In this document: in pieces, positions 8,831-16,679 of the stretch
Layout of the letters: the number at the start of each line of letters is the position of its first letter
How positions within the stretch are numbered: the first letter of the stretch is position 1
Source of the DNA: Paracoccaceae bacterium
GTDB lineage: Bacteria > Pseudomonadota > Alphaproteobacteria > Rhodobacterales > Rhodobacteraceae
DNA: 64,000 nucleotides
Assembly: GCA_014872875.1 (NCBI GenBank)
Contig: WKFI01000012.1
Coordinates: 310,001 to 374,000 of the forward strand
Direction of reading: 5' to 3'
Notes under the pieces: model-generated
What the model saw: only the letters and a program-made list of their open reading frames with translations
Database searches by the model: none
Told to the model about the DNA's origin: nothing
Position numbers and translations under genes: made by a program

Positions 8831-9550
8831 TCAGTCCAGATTGTATTGCTTGATTGTGTTCTGAACCACCGAGATCCGGCTGTTGTTGGGCGGGTGGGTT
8901 CCCAGAAATCGGTTTCCGGGGTCGGGCAGACCATAGAAATACTCGACGCCCCGCCGCGGGCTGTACCCGGCGGCGTCCGTTATGACAGTGCCCAAACTGT
9001 CAGCTTCCAGCTCGTAGCTCTTGGAATAAGACCGCCCACCGACAAAAGCTCCTAGATCCTGAGCCGCCGAGATGTCATTGGCGCTGCCGCCCGCCGCTGC
9101 AACCAGGGCTGTGCCCAGGATCGCGCCAATTGCCGCATCGCGGCTCTGGCGGGCCAGGTGCCCCCGAATGTGATGCGCAGCTTCGTGTCCCATGACAAAA
9201 GCAATCTCATCAGCATTTCGGAAAGTCGTCAGCATGGCCGGAGTAAAGGTAATCAACGGGCGACCCGATTTATCGAGGCTCTGATACGCGTTTGGTGGCG
9301 CATCCCTATCTTTCGAGATCTGGATCTTGAAGTCGCAGTTGACCTGGCCCTGATTGATATCCCGGCAGCTTTTTTCCGCAGTGGGTTCTACCCGCCTCTG
9401 CACCCGAGCAAAGGCGGAAGCGGCCTGGGAATAAGACATTTTCGGCCCCGACGCCGCAGGTTGAGCGGCTTGAACCGGCGCAGAACTGGGCGCGTCTACT
9501 GTAACATCACAGGCCGCAAGAAAGACTAGAAGAGCAAAAAACCGACGCAT
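8831..9550 (-). CDS. M48 family metalloprotease, predicted lipoprotein
   Basis: A 239-residue periplasmic zinc peptidase. A short signal ends in the lipobox LAAC with the lipidated cysteine at residue 14. A low-complexity linker of serine, proline and alanine follows. The catalytic HEAAHH places zinc ligands at His122 and His126 with Glu123 as the base, and YELEAD supplies the third ligand near Glu182. The family includes BepA and LoiP, which degrade or fold outer-membrane proteins, so envelope quality control is the likely job. It is the first gene of a minus-strand run that continues with the YigZ-like protein and three DUF6455 proteins. Confidence 0.9.
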   Translation of the reverse strand: MRRFFALLVFLAACDVTVDAPSSAPVQAAQPAASGPKMSYSQAASAFARVQRRVEPTAEKSCRDINQGQVNCDFKIQISKDRDAPPNAYQSLDKSGRPLITFTPAMLTTFRNADEIAFVMGHEAAHHIRGHLARQSRDAAIGAILGTALVAAAGGSANDISAAQDLGAFVGGRSYSKSYELEADSLGTVITDAAGYSPRRGVEYFYGLPDPGNRFLGTHPPNNSRISVVQNTIKQYNLD

Positions 9551-9679
9551 GGAGCGCCTCCGTCAGAAAATCCGTCACAAACCCTTGGGGTTCGATAGTT
9601 TTAACACAGGCCGACATGGGGTTTCACCCCTTTCCGAACACCCCTTGCGGAACTCTGCCCGACCCAGCACTGTGGCCGC

Positions 9680-9937
9680 ATGTTTACGATAGAACATGAA
9701 TTCGACTCGACCGTGATCACGTTGGTGGATGAAGGCGAAAAGCCGCTTCTGGAAGATGTGGTCATCAATTCCTTCGCCGAATGCGTGACACTGGAACAAT
9801 ATGACGCCCGCACCGATACGGTGGTCCGGATCACTTTGTCGCCCGAACAGTTACAGGATCTGGCGATGGCGCTGGACCTGCCAGAAGGCGTTTACCAAAT
9901 TCGTAGAGAGCCGCAGAACGGTCAAAGCGGATCATAG
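9680..9937 (+). CDS. hypothetical protein, 85 residues
   Basis: A small acidic protein with no family I recognise. It reads as a compact beta-rich domain (FTIEHEFDSTVITLVDEG, VVRITLSPEQLQDLAMAL) without signal peptide or membrane segment. The terminal 16 bases overlap the terminal 16 bases of the convergent DUF167 gene, so both stop codons lie inside the other gene. Normal base composition and good codon structure support a real gene. Confidence 0.6.
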   Translation: MFTIEHEFDSTVITLVDEGEKPLLEDVVINSFAECVTLEQYDARTDTVVRITLSPEQLQDLAMALDLPEGVYQIRREPQNGQSGS

Positions 9938-10200
9938 ACAAAGACCTTCTCCCGCACTGCATGCCCGCGTTTGAGCTTTAGCGCGGTTTGTGGAACCGCC
10001 ATGGCACGCGCCAGGATCTTGCGCACCTCATCATTGGCCTTTCCGCCTTCCGGCGCAACCGTGACCGACAACCGGATCGTATCGTTCACCACAGACATGT
10101 CAGCTTTGGCGGCCTGCGGCGTCACCTTTACTGCAATCTCACGACCCGGTCGCGCCAGATGGCTCAGGTCCGGCAGATTGCGGATCTTGGGCTTTGCCAT
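9922..10200 (-). CDS. DUF167 (YggU) family protein
   Basis: A 92-residue protein with the DUF167 core REIAVKVTPQAAKADM and VAPEGGKANDEVRKILA, the conserved glycine-lysine-alanine-asparagine turn of the family. Function is unknown, although structures show a small alpha/beta fold. The frame extends upstream, but that part encodes the small lipoprotein in another frame, and MAKPKIRN at 10200 gives the normal family length. It lies 16 bases downstream of the lipoprotein gene and is probably co-transcribed with it. Confidence 0.85.
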   Translation of the reverse strand: MAKPKIRNLPDLSHLARPGREIAVKVTPQAAKADMSVVNDTIRLSVTVAPEGGKANDEVRKILARAMAVPQTALKLKRGHAVREKVFVYDPL

Positions 10201-10216
10201 ACCAAACTGCCCCGGT

Positions 10217-10423
10217 TCAGAATTCGTGACCACGTGGGCCGCGGAAATAATCCCTGCGCGCCTGTCTTTCTTGCTCCGTACGTCCGGGCGGTGGAGGGGC
10301 GCCACCACCCCAGTGGACAGCAACGGCGCCAGTCGTGGCTGAACCTGATATCGAACTGGACGTGGACGAGACACAGGCCGCAAGCGGCAGAACCAGCCCC
10401 AAAAGAATGCAAATCTGCTTCAT
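10217..10423 (-). CDS. small lipoprotein, 68 residues
   Basis: The protein starts MKQICILLGLVLPLAAC, a textbook lipoprotein signal with the modified cysteine at residue 17. A serine/glycine-rich linker, a run of four prolines and a basic tail follow. A GGAGA ribosome site lies 8 bases before the ATG at 10423. No family is recognised. It is the first gene of a two-gene unit with the DUF167 protein. Confidence 0.65.
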   Translation of the reverse strand: MKQICILLGLVLPLAACVSSTSSSISGSATTGAVAVHWGGGAPPPPGRTEQERQARRDYFRGPRGHEF

Positions 10424-10572
10424 GCGAATTCTCCAAATATGCCTGAACACCATCTTACCCGTTTGAAAATGTGACGCATCTCGAAAAAGGTCACCACAGC
10501 CGGGCATTTACCCTTGAAACCGGCTCCAAGGTGCCCGAGATACACATTGTCTTATGTAAACGGGATTCACAT

Positions 10573-11151
10573 ATGTCGCTCAAAAACCCTTCCGCCCTGG
10601 AATTCCTTCTCAGCCGACGTTCGCGTCCCGCCAAGACCCTTGTAGCCCCCGGTCCGACCCGGGAAGAACTGGCGCCTTTGCTGACCGCCGCAGCACGCAG
10701 CCCGGACCATGGCAAGCTGGAACCCTGGCGTTTCATCGTCCTCGAACAGGGCGCGATGGCGCGTCTGGCTGAGCTCACCGAAAGCCGTGGCGCTGCCTTG
10801 GGCAAGTCGCCCGAGGATATTGCAAAGGGACGGACCCAGTTCGACCTGGGGGTGCTAGCCGTTGCGGTGATCGAAGTGCAAAAGCCGTCCCCCAAGATCC
10901 CACCGGTCGAGCAGACCTATTCCGCCGGTGCCGTCTGCCTGGCCCTGTTGAACTCAGCTCTGGCGGCGGGATGGGGGGCCAATTGGCTGTCGGGATGGAT
11001 TTCCCATGACCGCACATTCTGCGAACAGGCGCTGGGACTGGCCGAGAACGAAAGCATTGCCGGATTTATCCACATAGCCACGGAAGGCGCAGCACCACCG
11101 GAACGCCCACGCCCGGACCTGGACGCAATCACCGAATGGGTCACGGAGTAA
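10573..11151 (+). CDS. nitroreductase family protein
   Basis: A flavin (FMN) oxidoreductase of 192 residues, of the compact YdjA-like type that uses NAD(P)H. Visible family features are LLSRRSRPAKTL near the start, the phosphate-binding AARSPDHGKLEPWRFIV, and a C-terminal AGWGANWLSG with GFIHIAT. I chose the ATG at 10573 because recognisable sequence begins there; the frame itself is open from 10471. It is followed after 4 bases by the EI24-domain gene, so the two share a transcript. The physiological substrate is unknown. Confidence 0.88.
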   Translation: MSLKNPSALEFLLSRRSRPAKTLVAPGPTREELAPLLTAAARSPDHGKLEPWRFIVLEQGAMARLAELTESRGAALGKSPEDIAKGRTQFDLGVLAVAVIEVQKPSPKIPPVEQTYSAGAVCLALLNSALAAGWGANWLSGWISHDRTFCEQALGLAENESIAGFIHIATEGAAPPERPRPDLDAITEWVTE

Positions 11152-11155
11152 CTCC

Positions 11156-11854
11156 ATGGGCATGATCCTTCAGTCCTTTCTGCTGGCCCTGGGGCAAGTC
11201 GGCGACCCTCGCTTTCGCAAGGTCCTTTTTCTGGGGATCGGCCTGACCTTTGCCCTGCTGGTGGCGGCCTATGCGGGCTTTCTGCTGTTGATCAATTTGT
11301 TCGTCGGCCCGGAAGCCACTGTTCCTGTGCTGGGACAGGTCACCTGGCTGGATGATCTGCTGAGCATATCGTCCTTTATCTTCATGATCGTGCTGTCGGT
11401 ATTTCTGATGATACCCGTGGCTTCGGCCATCACCTCCATGTTTCTGGACGAGGTCGCACAAGCAGTCGAAGATCGGCATTACCCGCATCTGCCATCCGTT
11501 CCCAAGATCCCGTTCGGCGACGCGCTGAAGGATACGGTGAACTTTCTGGGCGTGCTGATCGGCGCCAATATCCTCGCGCTGATCCTGTATGTGATCTTGT
11601 CGCCCCTGGCGCTGTTCATCTTCTGGGGGTTGAACGGCTTCCTGCTGGGCCGGGAGTATTTCACCCTGGCAGCCATGCGGCGCTTGGGGCGCGACGGTGC
11701 GCGAAAGCTGCGTTCTGAGCATTCGGGCAAAATCTGGCTGGCGGGTATTCTGATGGCGATCCCGCTGTCAGTGCCACTTCTGAATCTGGTGATACCGATC
11801 CTGGGCGCGGCTACGTTTACCCATATTTTCCACGCGGTGAACGGCAGACGCTGA
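11156..11854 (+). CDS. EI24 domain (CysZ-like) membrane protein
   Basis: A 232-residue inner-membrane protein with about four to five hydrophobic segments (about 24-50, 68-92, 130-155, 195-220). The spacing and the C-terminal block FWGLNGFLLGREYFTLAAMRR match the EI24/CysZ family. CysZ is a sulfate permease in enterobacteria, but many EI24 proteins, this one included, are not beside sulfur genes, so sulfate transport should not be assumed. It is coupled to the upstream nitroreductase by a gap of 4 bases. Confidence 0.85.
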   Translation: MGMILQSFLLALGQVGDPRFRKVLFLGIGLTFALLVAAYAGFLLLINLFVGPEATVPVLGQVTWLDDLLSISSFIFMIVLSVFLMIPVASAITSMFLDEVAQAVEDRHYPHLPSVPKIPFGDALKDTVNFLGVLIGANILALILYVILSPLALFIFWGLNGFLLGREYFTLAAMRRLGRDGARKLRSEHSGKIWLAGILMAIPLSVPLLNLVIPILGAATFTHIFHAVNGRR

Positions 11855-11940
11855 ATTCGCGCAGAACCGGAGTTCATTGCGGGCTCCGGGGCTTGGTACG
11901 ACCCGGACTTTGCGTTTCAGCCAGCCCCGCTGTCCGCGTG

Positions 11941-12216
11941 TCATTCAACCGGCGGCAACCGCCCCATCCAGTCGAAATCGCGGACAGTGATCAAACCGGA
12001 CAGGATGATGCCTGCAATGATCACCCACAACACCGCTGTGATCCCGGTGGTGATCCAGGCCTTTTTCTTCAGGTTGTGATGCTCCGGCGCGCCCGCATGG
12101 GTGCCCGGCTCGATCTTGCCCAGATCGCCCTGGGTTTGTAGCCGGATCGGAATGACCACGAGAAAGGTCAAAAACCAGATGACCGAAAACAGAACCAGGC
12201 CAGACGTGATCGACAT
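11941..12216 (-). CDS. DUF1467 family membrane protein
   Basis: A 91-residue protein with two membrane helices (about 5-24 and 53-74) joined by a polar loop QTQGDLGKIEPGTHAGAPE that is diagnostic for DUF1467. The family is common in Alphaproteobacteria and has no established function. In several Rhodobacterales the gene lies near methylmalonyl-CoA epimerase, as here: that gene begins 476 bases upstream on the same strand, and 71 bases separate the two coding regions. Confidence 0.88.
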   Translation of the reverse strand: MSITSGLVLFSVIWFLTFLVVIPIRLQTQGDLGKIEPGTHAGAPEHHNLKKKAWITTGITAVLWVIIAGIILSGLITVRDFDWMGRLPPVE

Positions 12217-12287
12217 GTAAGCTCCTCCTGACAGGCGCGTTTGGGTGGGCTCAGGCGACGAAGATTGTCGCCTGCCGCCTATATATC

Positions 12288-12692
12288 TCAGACCTGCTCC
12301 AGTTCCACCAGGCAGCCGTTGAAATCCTTCGGATGCAGGAAAAGCACCGGTTTTCCATGGGCACCGATCTTGGGTTCGCCTGAACCCAAAACGCGCGCAC
12401 CGGTTTCCTTCAGGTGATCACGGGCCGCAATGATGTCTTCGACCTCATAGCATACATGGTGGATACCGCCTGCGGGGTTCTTTTCCAAAAAGCCGTTGAT
12501 CGGGCTGTTGTCGCCCAGCGGGTACAGCAGTTCGATCTTGGTGTTGGGCAATTCGATGAACACAACGGTTACGCCGTGATCGGGTTCGTCCTGGGGTTCC
12601 CCGACTTTGGCACCCAAGGCATTGCGATATTGGGCCGATGCCGCGTCCAGATCCGGAACGGCGATAGCGACATGGTTCAAACGACCAATCAT
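12288..12692 (-). CDS. mce: methylmalonyl-CoA epimerase
   Basis: A 134-residue vicinal-oxygen-chelate protein that interconverts the (R) and (S) forms of methylmalonyl-CoA, a step in propionate and branched-chain amino acid breakdown and in the ethylmalonyl-CoA route. Two betaalphabetabetabeta modules are visible. Likely metal ligands are His7 (LNHVAIAV), His79 in GGIHHVCYEV and Glu130 in LVELEQ. The length is the family norm. It is followed by DUF1467 on the same strand. Confidence 0.93.
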   Translation of the reverse strand: MIGRLNHVAIAVPDLDAASAQYRNALGAKVGEPQDEPDHGVTVVFIELPNTKIELLYPLGDNSPINGFLEKNPAGGIHHVCYEVEDIIAARDHLKETGARVLGSGEPKIGAHGKPVLFLHPKDFNGCLVELEQV

Positions 12693-12880
12693 TGCGTGTC
12701 TCCTCTACTCTCAGCTAGCGCTGGTTATGGGCTGTCAGAGCGCGCCGGGCAAGTGCGCCAAATCGCCCGTGCCGAAACGTGACGACGCTCATTAACCGCG
12801 TGTTAGCCAAGCCTGTCTAAAGTCGATTCCCGTGAACAGGACCCGGAGACGAGCCCCGAAAACAGGAAAGGACGCGTATC

Positions 12881-13600
12881 ATGGATGACAGGGATCCCTT
12901 CGCCTCTCCCCTTCAAGTGCCCACCGCCAACCGACCGCTCTTGGGACTGACGGTTCTGGTGGTCGAGGACAGTCGCTACGCCTCCGAAGCGATGCGCCTG
13001 CTGTGTTTGCGCAGCGGTGCACGCATCCGACGCGCGGACTGTCTGAAATCCGCACGGCGACACCTGCAGACGTACCGGCCCGCAGTGGTCATCGTGGATT
13101 TGGGCCTGCCAGACGGTTCCGGCATTTCGCTCATCGAGGAGCTCGCCCAAGCTGCCCCCCGGATGAGCCTGATCCTTGGCACATCGGGTGATGACGGCAG
13201 CCGAGAAACTGCCCTGGCAGCCGGGGCGGACGGTTTTCTATCCAAACCGATCACCTCCCTTGCTGTGTTTCAACAGGCGGTGCTGCGCCACTTGCCTCCG
13301 AACCAGCACCCGCGCGGACTGCATCTGACCAGTGACGATCAAATCCATCCTGACAAGATGGCCTTTCATGACGATATGGCACATGTGGCGGATGTCCTCA
13401 GCGATTCGCAGGATGAGAAGGTTCTTGATTACGTGGCTCAGTTCTTGGGCGGGGTTGCCCGCAGCATAGGCGACAACCCCTTGGCGCAGGCGGCCGATGA
13501 CCTGGCCCATTCCCGTGCTGTCGGAGCGCCCGTTGGAACAAATGCTGCGCGAATTGCCGGGTTGGTCCACGAGCGCCTGCAGCACAGAAAGGCAATCTGA
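12881..13600 (+). CDS. response regulator with receiver domain and helical C-terminus
   Basis: A 239-residue protein. Residues 22-140 form a CheY-like receiver with the acidic pair at 29-30 (VVEDS), phospho-acceptor Asp73 (VDLGLPDG), Thr101 and Lys122 (FLSKP). The C-terminal 95 residues contain no DNA-binding motif that I can see; they are helical and may be an output or phosphotransfer module, though no clear HPt histidine motif is visible. No kinase gene is adjacent. The stop codon overlaps the ATG of a 54-residue membrane protein, so the pair is translationally coupled. Confidence 0.88.
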   Translation: MDDRDPFASPLQVPTANRPLLGLTVLVVEDSRYASEAMRLLCLRSGARIRRADCLKSARRHLQTYRPAVVIVDLGLPDGSGISLIEELAQAAPRMSLILGTSGDDGSRETALAAGADGFLSKPITSLAVFQQAVLRHLPPNQHPRGLHLTSDDQIHPDKMAFHDDMAHVADVLSDSQDEKVLDYVAQFLGGVARSIGDNPLAQAADDLAHSRAVGAPVGTNAARIAGLVHERLQHRKAI

Positions 13601-13764
13601 TGGTCGAACTTTTCCTGATCACGATCTGTGTCTTGGCGGTGGTCCTTTACCTGCAGGCCCGCGTCGCCGCCTGGCGCATTCGCCGCAACCGTCGGGAGCA
13701 GCCCGCCCCGGTCCCCAGCGGCCTGCCAGCCCTTGCTCATCACTCTCTTTCCCACCGGGACTAG
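13600..13764 (+). CDS. small single-pass membrane protein, 54 residues
   Basis: The ATG lies inside the stop of the response regulator (TGATG overlap). The protein begins MVELFLITICVLAVVLYLQA, a clear membrane helix, and continues with an arginine-rich juxtamembrane stretch (RVAAWRIRRNRREQ) and a short proline/histidine tail. The positive-inside rule puts the C-terminus in the cytoplasm. It does not resemble a known family. Translational coupling to a receiver protein suggests they act together; this is inference. Confidence 0.6.
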   Translation: MVELFLITICVLAVVLYLQARVAAWRIRRNRREQPAPVPSGLPALAHHSLSHRD

Positions 13765-13782
13765 GGTTCTGGTCAGGACCGA

Positions 13783-15015
13783 TCAGCGCAGAAGAGCGGG
13801 GTCGCTTTCCATCTGCATTCCCGGGAAGACCACAGTTTCCAACACGTGGCGATCCAGACCGGTCAACCCTGCCAGAATCCAGGCGGTCTGCGCCCGCAGA
13901 TCTGCGGTCGGCATCAAGTCCCGGCGCGCATAGAGATCCGCCTCGGAAAGTCCGGGCCAACGCCCGTGAACCCGTCCCCCGCGAACAGCCCCACCTGCCA
14001 ATACCATCGCTCCGCCTGTTCCGTGATCGGTGCCTGCGGTCCCGTTTTCGCGCACGGTACGCCCGAATTCGGTCATCGCAACGATGGCAGTCTTGCTCCA
14101 GACCTTGGGGCCCAAACCTTTCTCCAGTGTCAGGATCGTTTCCGTCAATTGCCCAAGCGCCTTGGCGAGCACCGGTTTCTGGCGATTATGGGTGTCCCAG
14201 CCATTGATCGAAAACGATGCGACGCGCGCATCCTGTTTCAGCTGGCTGGCCGCAAACTCCGCTATGTTGACATGAGCTTCTCCGCGCGCACGTGCTGGAA
14301 TGCTCATCTGCATGTCTGCGTCACCGTCCTCCAGCAGGTTGTCGGTCAATTGCAACTCAGGGTCGTCCGAGCGGGACAAGCTCAAAGCCTCTTCCAAGGC
14401 CACCTGGAACAACGGATCGTCCTCCATGACCAGATGGGCCAGCCGCTCGGCCTGCGCGCTCATGACAAGATTTGCGTCCGGCGACCAGTTTGACACCGGA
14501 GCAGCGCCGTTCAGGATCTTCATATCTCCGTTGCCCAAAGCAAAAGCGGTTCTGGCATTGGTTCCCGGGATCTCTTGAAGCATCCGATTGAGCCAACCGG
14601 CTCGCGCACCTGTCAACGTCTCGGTTCCGGCCTCCAGCAGGTCCTGACCGTCAAAATGGCTTCGCTTGTCTCGATACGGCGTCGAAACCGCATGGACAAA
14701 TCCCAGTTCCCCGCGGCGCCAGATCGGCAACAACCGTTTCATGGCCGGATGCAATGCAAAGAACCCGTCCAGATCAAGCCCGCCATGCGCCGGACCACCG
14801 TTCAGATGTTTCCGCAGTCCGGCATAATCAGGGTCGCCATAGGGTTGCACCACGCCGATCCCGTCCATGCCCCCGCGCAGAACAATGACGACAAGCCGCG
14901 TGTCCCACGGCGCAGCTGCGAATGTCACAGGCGTCAGAAGGGGGCTGGCCGCCAGCGAACATCCAATCAGGGCACTGCGGGTCAGAAAACCGCGACGGGA
15001 GAAGGACTGCGTCAT
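13783..15015 (-). CDS. DUF1501 domain protein with Tat signal
   Basis: A 410-residue exported protein. The N-terminus SRRGFLTRSALIGCSLAAS is a twin-arginine signal, so it is folded in the cytoplasm and sent to the periplasm. The body has the DUF1501 features VIVLRGGMDGIGVVQPYGD, MTEFGRTVRENGTAGTDHGTGG and a C-terminal QTAWILAGLTGLD, a sulfatase-like fold with metal-binding Asp and His. I chose the ATG at 15015 because AGGAG precedes it; a GTG at 15033 is an alternative. It follows the DUF1800 gene after 21 bases, the usual pairing of these families. Confidence 0.9.
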   Translation of the reverse strand: MTQSFSRRGFLTRSALIGCSLAASPLLTPVTFAAAPWDTRLVVIVLRGGMDGIGVVQPYGDPDYAGLRKHLNGGPAHGGLDLDGFFALHPAMKRLLPIWRRGELGFVHAVSTPYRDKRSHFDGQDLLEAGTETLTGARAGWLNRMLQEIPGTNARTAFALGNGDMKILNGAAPVSNWSPDANLVMSAQAERLAHLVMEDDPLFQVALEEALSLSRSDDPELQLTDNLLEDGDADMQMSIPARARGEAHVNIAEFAASQLKQDARVASFSINGWDTHNRQKPVLAKALGQLTETILTLEKGLGPKVWSKTAIVAMTEFGRTVRENGTAGTDHGTGGAMVLAGGAVRGGRVHGRWPGLSEADLYARRDLMPTADLRAQTAWILAGLTGLDRHVLETVVFPGMQMESDPALLR

Positions 15016-15036
15016 CTGGGATCTCCTGTTCACTTG

Positions 15037-16440
15037 TCAGCGACGCTGAAACGCCGGAGAAATCAAAACAAGCCCAACGCCTTCGGCTCGTGTTTCTGCA
15101 GCCTGCGCCGCAAAATGTGTTTGGGAGGATGCGAATGCACCCAGGCTCGCCTCGACAAAAACCCGCGGATCCGGCAGCGGGTCGATCAATTTTTCCGGCG
15201 CGGCCATCGCCCAACGCATGCGCGCGGCGAGACCTTGCGGCGTGACCCAAGCCTCGTCTTCTTCGGGGAATCCGTTCGGGCCCGCGGGCCGCAGCCAGGT
15301 TTGCCCCATTATCGTCAGGGGCACCCAAAGCGCTCTCAGGGCGACATTGAAGCTGTCATTGGACTGGATGTCGGGCTGAACGGCCAAAGCACGACAGGCC
15401 GAGGCGACAAAATCAAAGGGCGGTTTGACATTCTGAAGCTCTGTCCGCCAACTGGCCGGATGATCCAGAAGACCGGAATAGACTGCCATCAAATCACCAT
15501 CGGTTTGCAGGTAGATCTCTGCCAAGTCTTCGACCAAGCCTGCATCGGGATGATCCGAGACAAAGTGGACCGCCAATTTGCGGGCGATGTGACGGGCCGT
15601 GGCCGGGTGGGCAGCCAAGTCCCGAAGCACCTGGTGTATGGCGTCCAGGGATGGAGCATCACCGCCATACTGCTTACCCAGAACAGTTTCATGCCCGGGT
15701 TCGGCCATTCTGGGACGAAACAAGAAACCTTCCTGTAAGCTGTGGCTGAGACCGGTGAACAGTTCGGCCAATTGCCGCACGTCCTGTTGCGTGTACGGCC
15801 CCCCTACTCCGAGGGTATGAAGCTCCAACACTTCACGCGCCAGGTTTTCGTTGAGACCTTTGAGTATTTTGGAGCGTTTCGTCGCGGCAGCATTCGGCCC
15901 GGATGACCGGTTCTGATCGAGGTATTGGATCATGACCGGATGGGTCGTCACAGCGATCAGCAGATCTGAAAAGCGCCCGCTGATATTAGGTCGGATAGCT
16001 TCCTCGACATAGGTGGGGCCTCCGTATTGTTTTATCCCCGCCTTTCCGTATGCCGTGAAATGATCTGCCCAGAATAGAACCAACCGTTCCCGAAAGGGTT
16101 GATCAGAGTGCGCACATCTAAGAACGGCCTGCCCAAGATAGAAGAACATATCCTGTCTGGCCGCCCTTCGAATCGATTTGACCCGGTCAATCGCCGCGTC
16201 ACGGTCATCATCATTCCCACTCGTCCGAGCAACTTTTCGAGCTTGCCAGTCCTCGATCAGGCGTTCCCTAAAAATATCATAAGGTTCGATTGGGAAAGCC
16301 TGAGCCATTATGTCCCCCTGCCGCAGGTGTTCCAGCATTTCCGCCGCCGAACCGGGGGCGGCAATCTGCGGAGACAGACCGCAGCCGAATCTTATTTCTG
16401 CAAGTTCCGGAGAAAAGCGCACGGGCAAGGGTCCTGTCAT
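15037..16440 (-). CDS. DUF1800 domain protein
   Basis: A 467-residue protein with the DUF1800 hallmarks: an N-terminal RFGCGLSPQ, LRCAHSDQPFRERLVLFWADHF, NLAREVLELHTLGVGGPYTQQDV, and a C-terminal FDFVASACRAL with PNGFPEEDEAWVTPQG. DUF1800 and DUF1501 genes occur as a pair in many bacteria, and their products are thought to act together outside the cytoplasm, but the reaction is unknown. The start is uncertain: ATG at 16440 gives a normal start, while a GTG at 16476 would add 12 residues. No obvious signal peptide is seen. Confidence 0.88.
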   Translation of the reverse strand: MTGPLPVRFSPELAEIRFGCGLSPQIAAPGSAAEMLEHLRQGDIMAQAFPIEPYDIFRERLIEDWQARKVARTSGNDDDRDAAIDRVKSIRRAARQDMFFYLGQAVLRCAHSDQPFRERLVLFWADHFTAYGKAGIKQYGGPTYVEEAIRPNISGRFSDLLIAVTTHPVMIQYLDQNRSSGPNAAATKRSKILKGLNENLAREVLELHTLGVGGPYTQQDVRQLAELFTGLSHSLQEGFLFRPRMAEPGHETVLGKQYGGDAPSLDAIHQVLRDLAAHPATARHIARKLAVHFVSDHPDAGLVEDLAEIYLQTDGDLMAVYSGLLDHPASWRTELQNVKPPFDFVASACRALAVQPDIQSNDSFNVALRALWVPLTIMGQTWLRPAGPNGFPEEDEAWVTPQGLAARMRWAMAAPEKLIDPLPDPRVFVEASLGAFASSQTHFAAQAAETRAEGVGLVLISPAFQRR

Positions 16441-16542
16441 GTTGCATTCGGCCTGATACTGCCAAGGTAGCAGCACAGGAACCGGTATTCATGTCATTTG
16501 ACAGGTTACACGCGAAGACTTGCCGGTTCCGTCGCGCGTTTG

Positions 16543-16568
16543 AAAAAAAAGAACGCGCCAAGGCGCGT
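16543..16568 (-). terminator. intrinsic terminator downstream of aspS
   Basis: On the minus strand ACGCGCC-TT-GGCGCGT forms a 7-bp stem and is followed by TTCTTTTTTTTC. The stem plus T-tract is a typical rho-independent terminator. It lies 112 bases past the aspS stop codon. A second weaker stem AGCGGG/CCCGCT at 16643-16666 sits between. Confidence 0.7.
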
Positions 16569-16679
16569 GCAGGTCATGCGCTGACGCGCGTTTACGAGGC
16601 GCTGCCTCGCGCTCCGGGGTTTTATTGCAAAGTGAACGCAGAAGCGGGATCACTTGAGACCCCGCTCCAGATCTTTGGG

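Noticed and set aside
11156..11854. Calling the EI24 protein a sulfate transporter (CysZ)
   Set aside because: The family match is to EI24 in general. The sulfur gene in the window (sat-cysC) is 34 kb away, and the neighbour is a nitroreductase.
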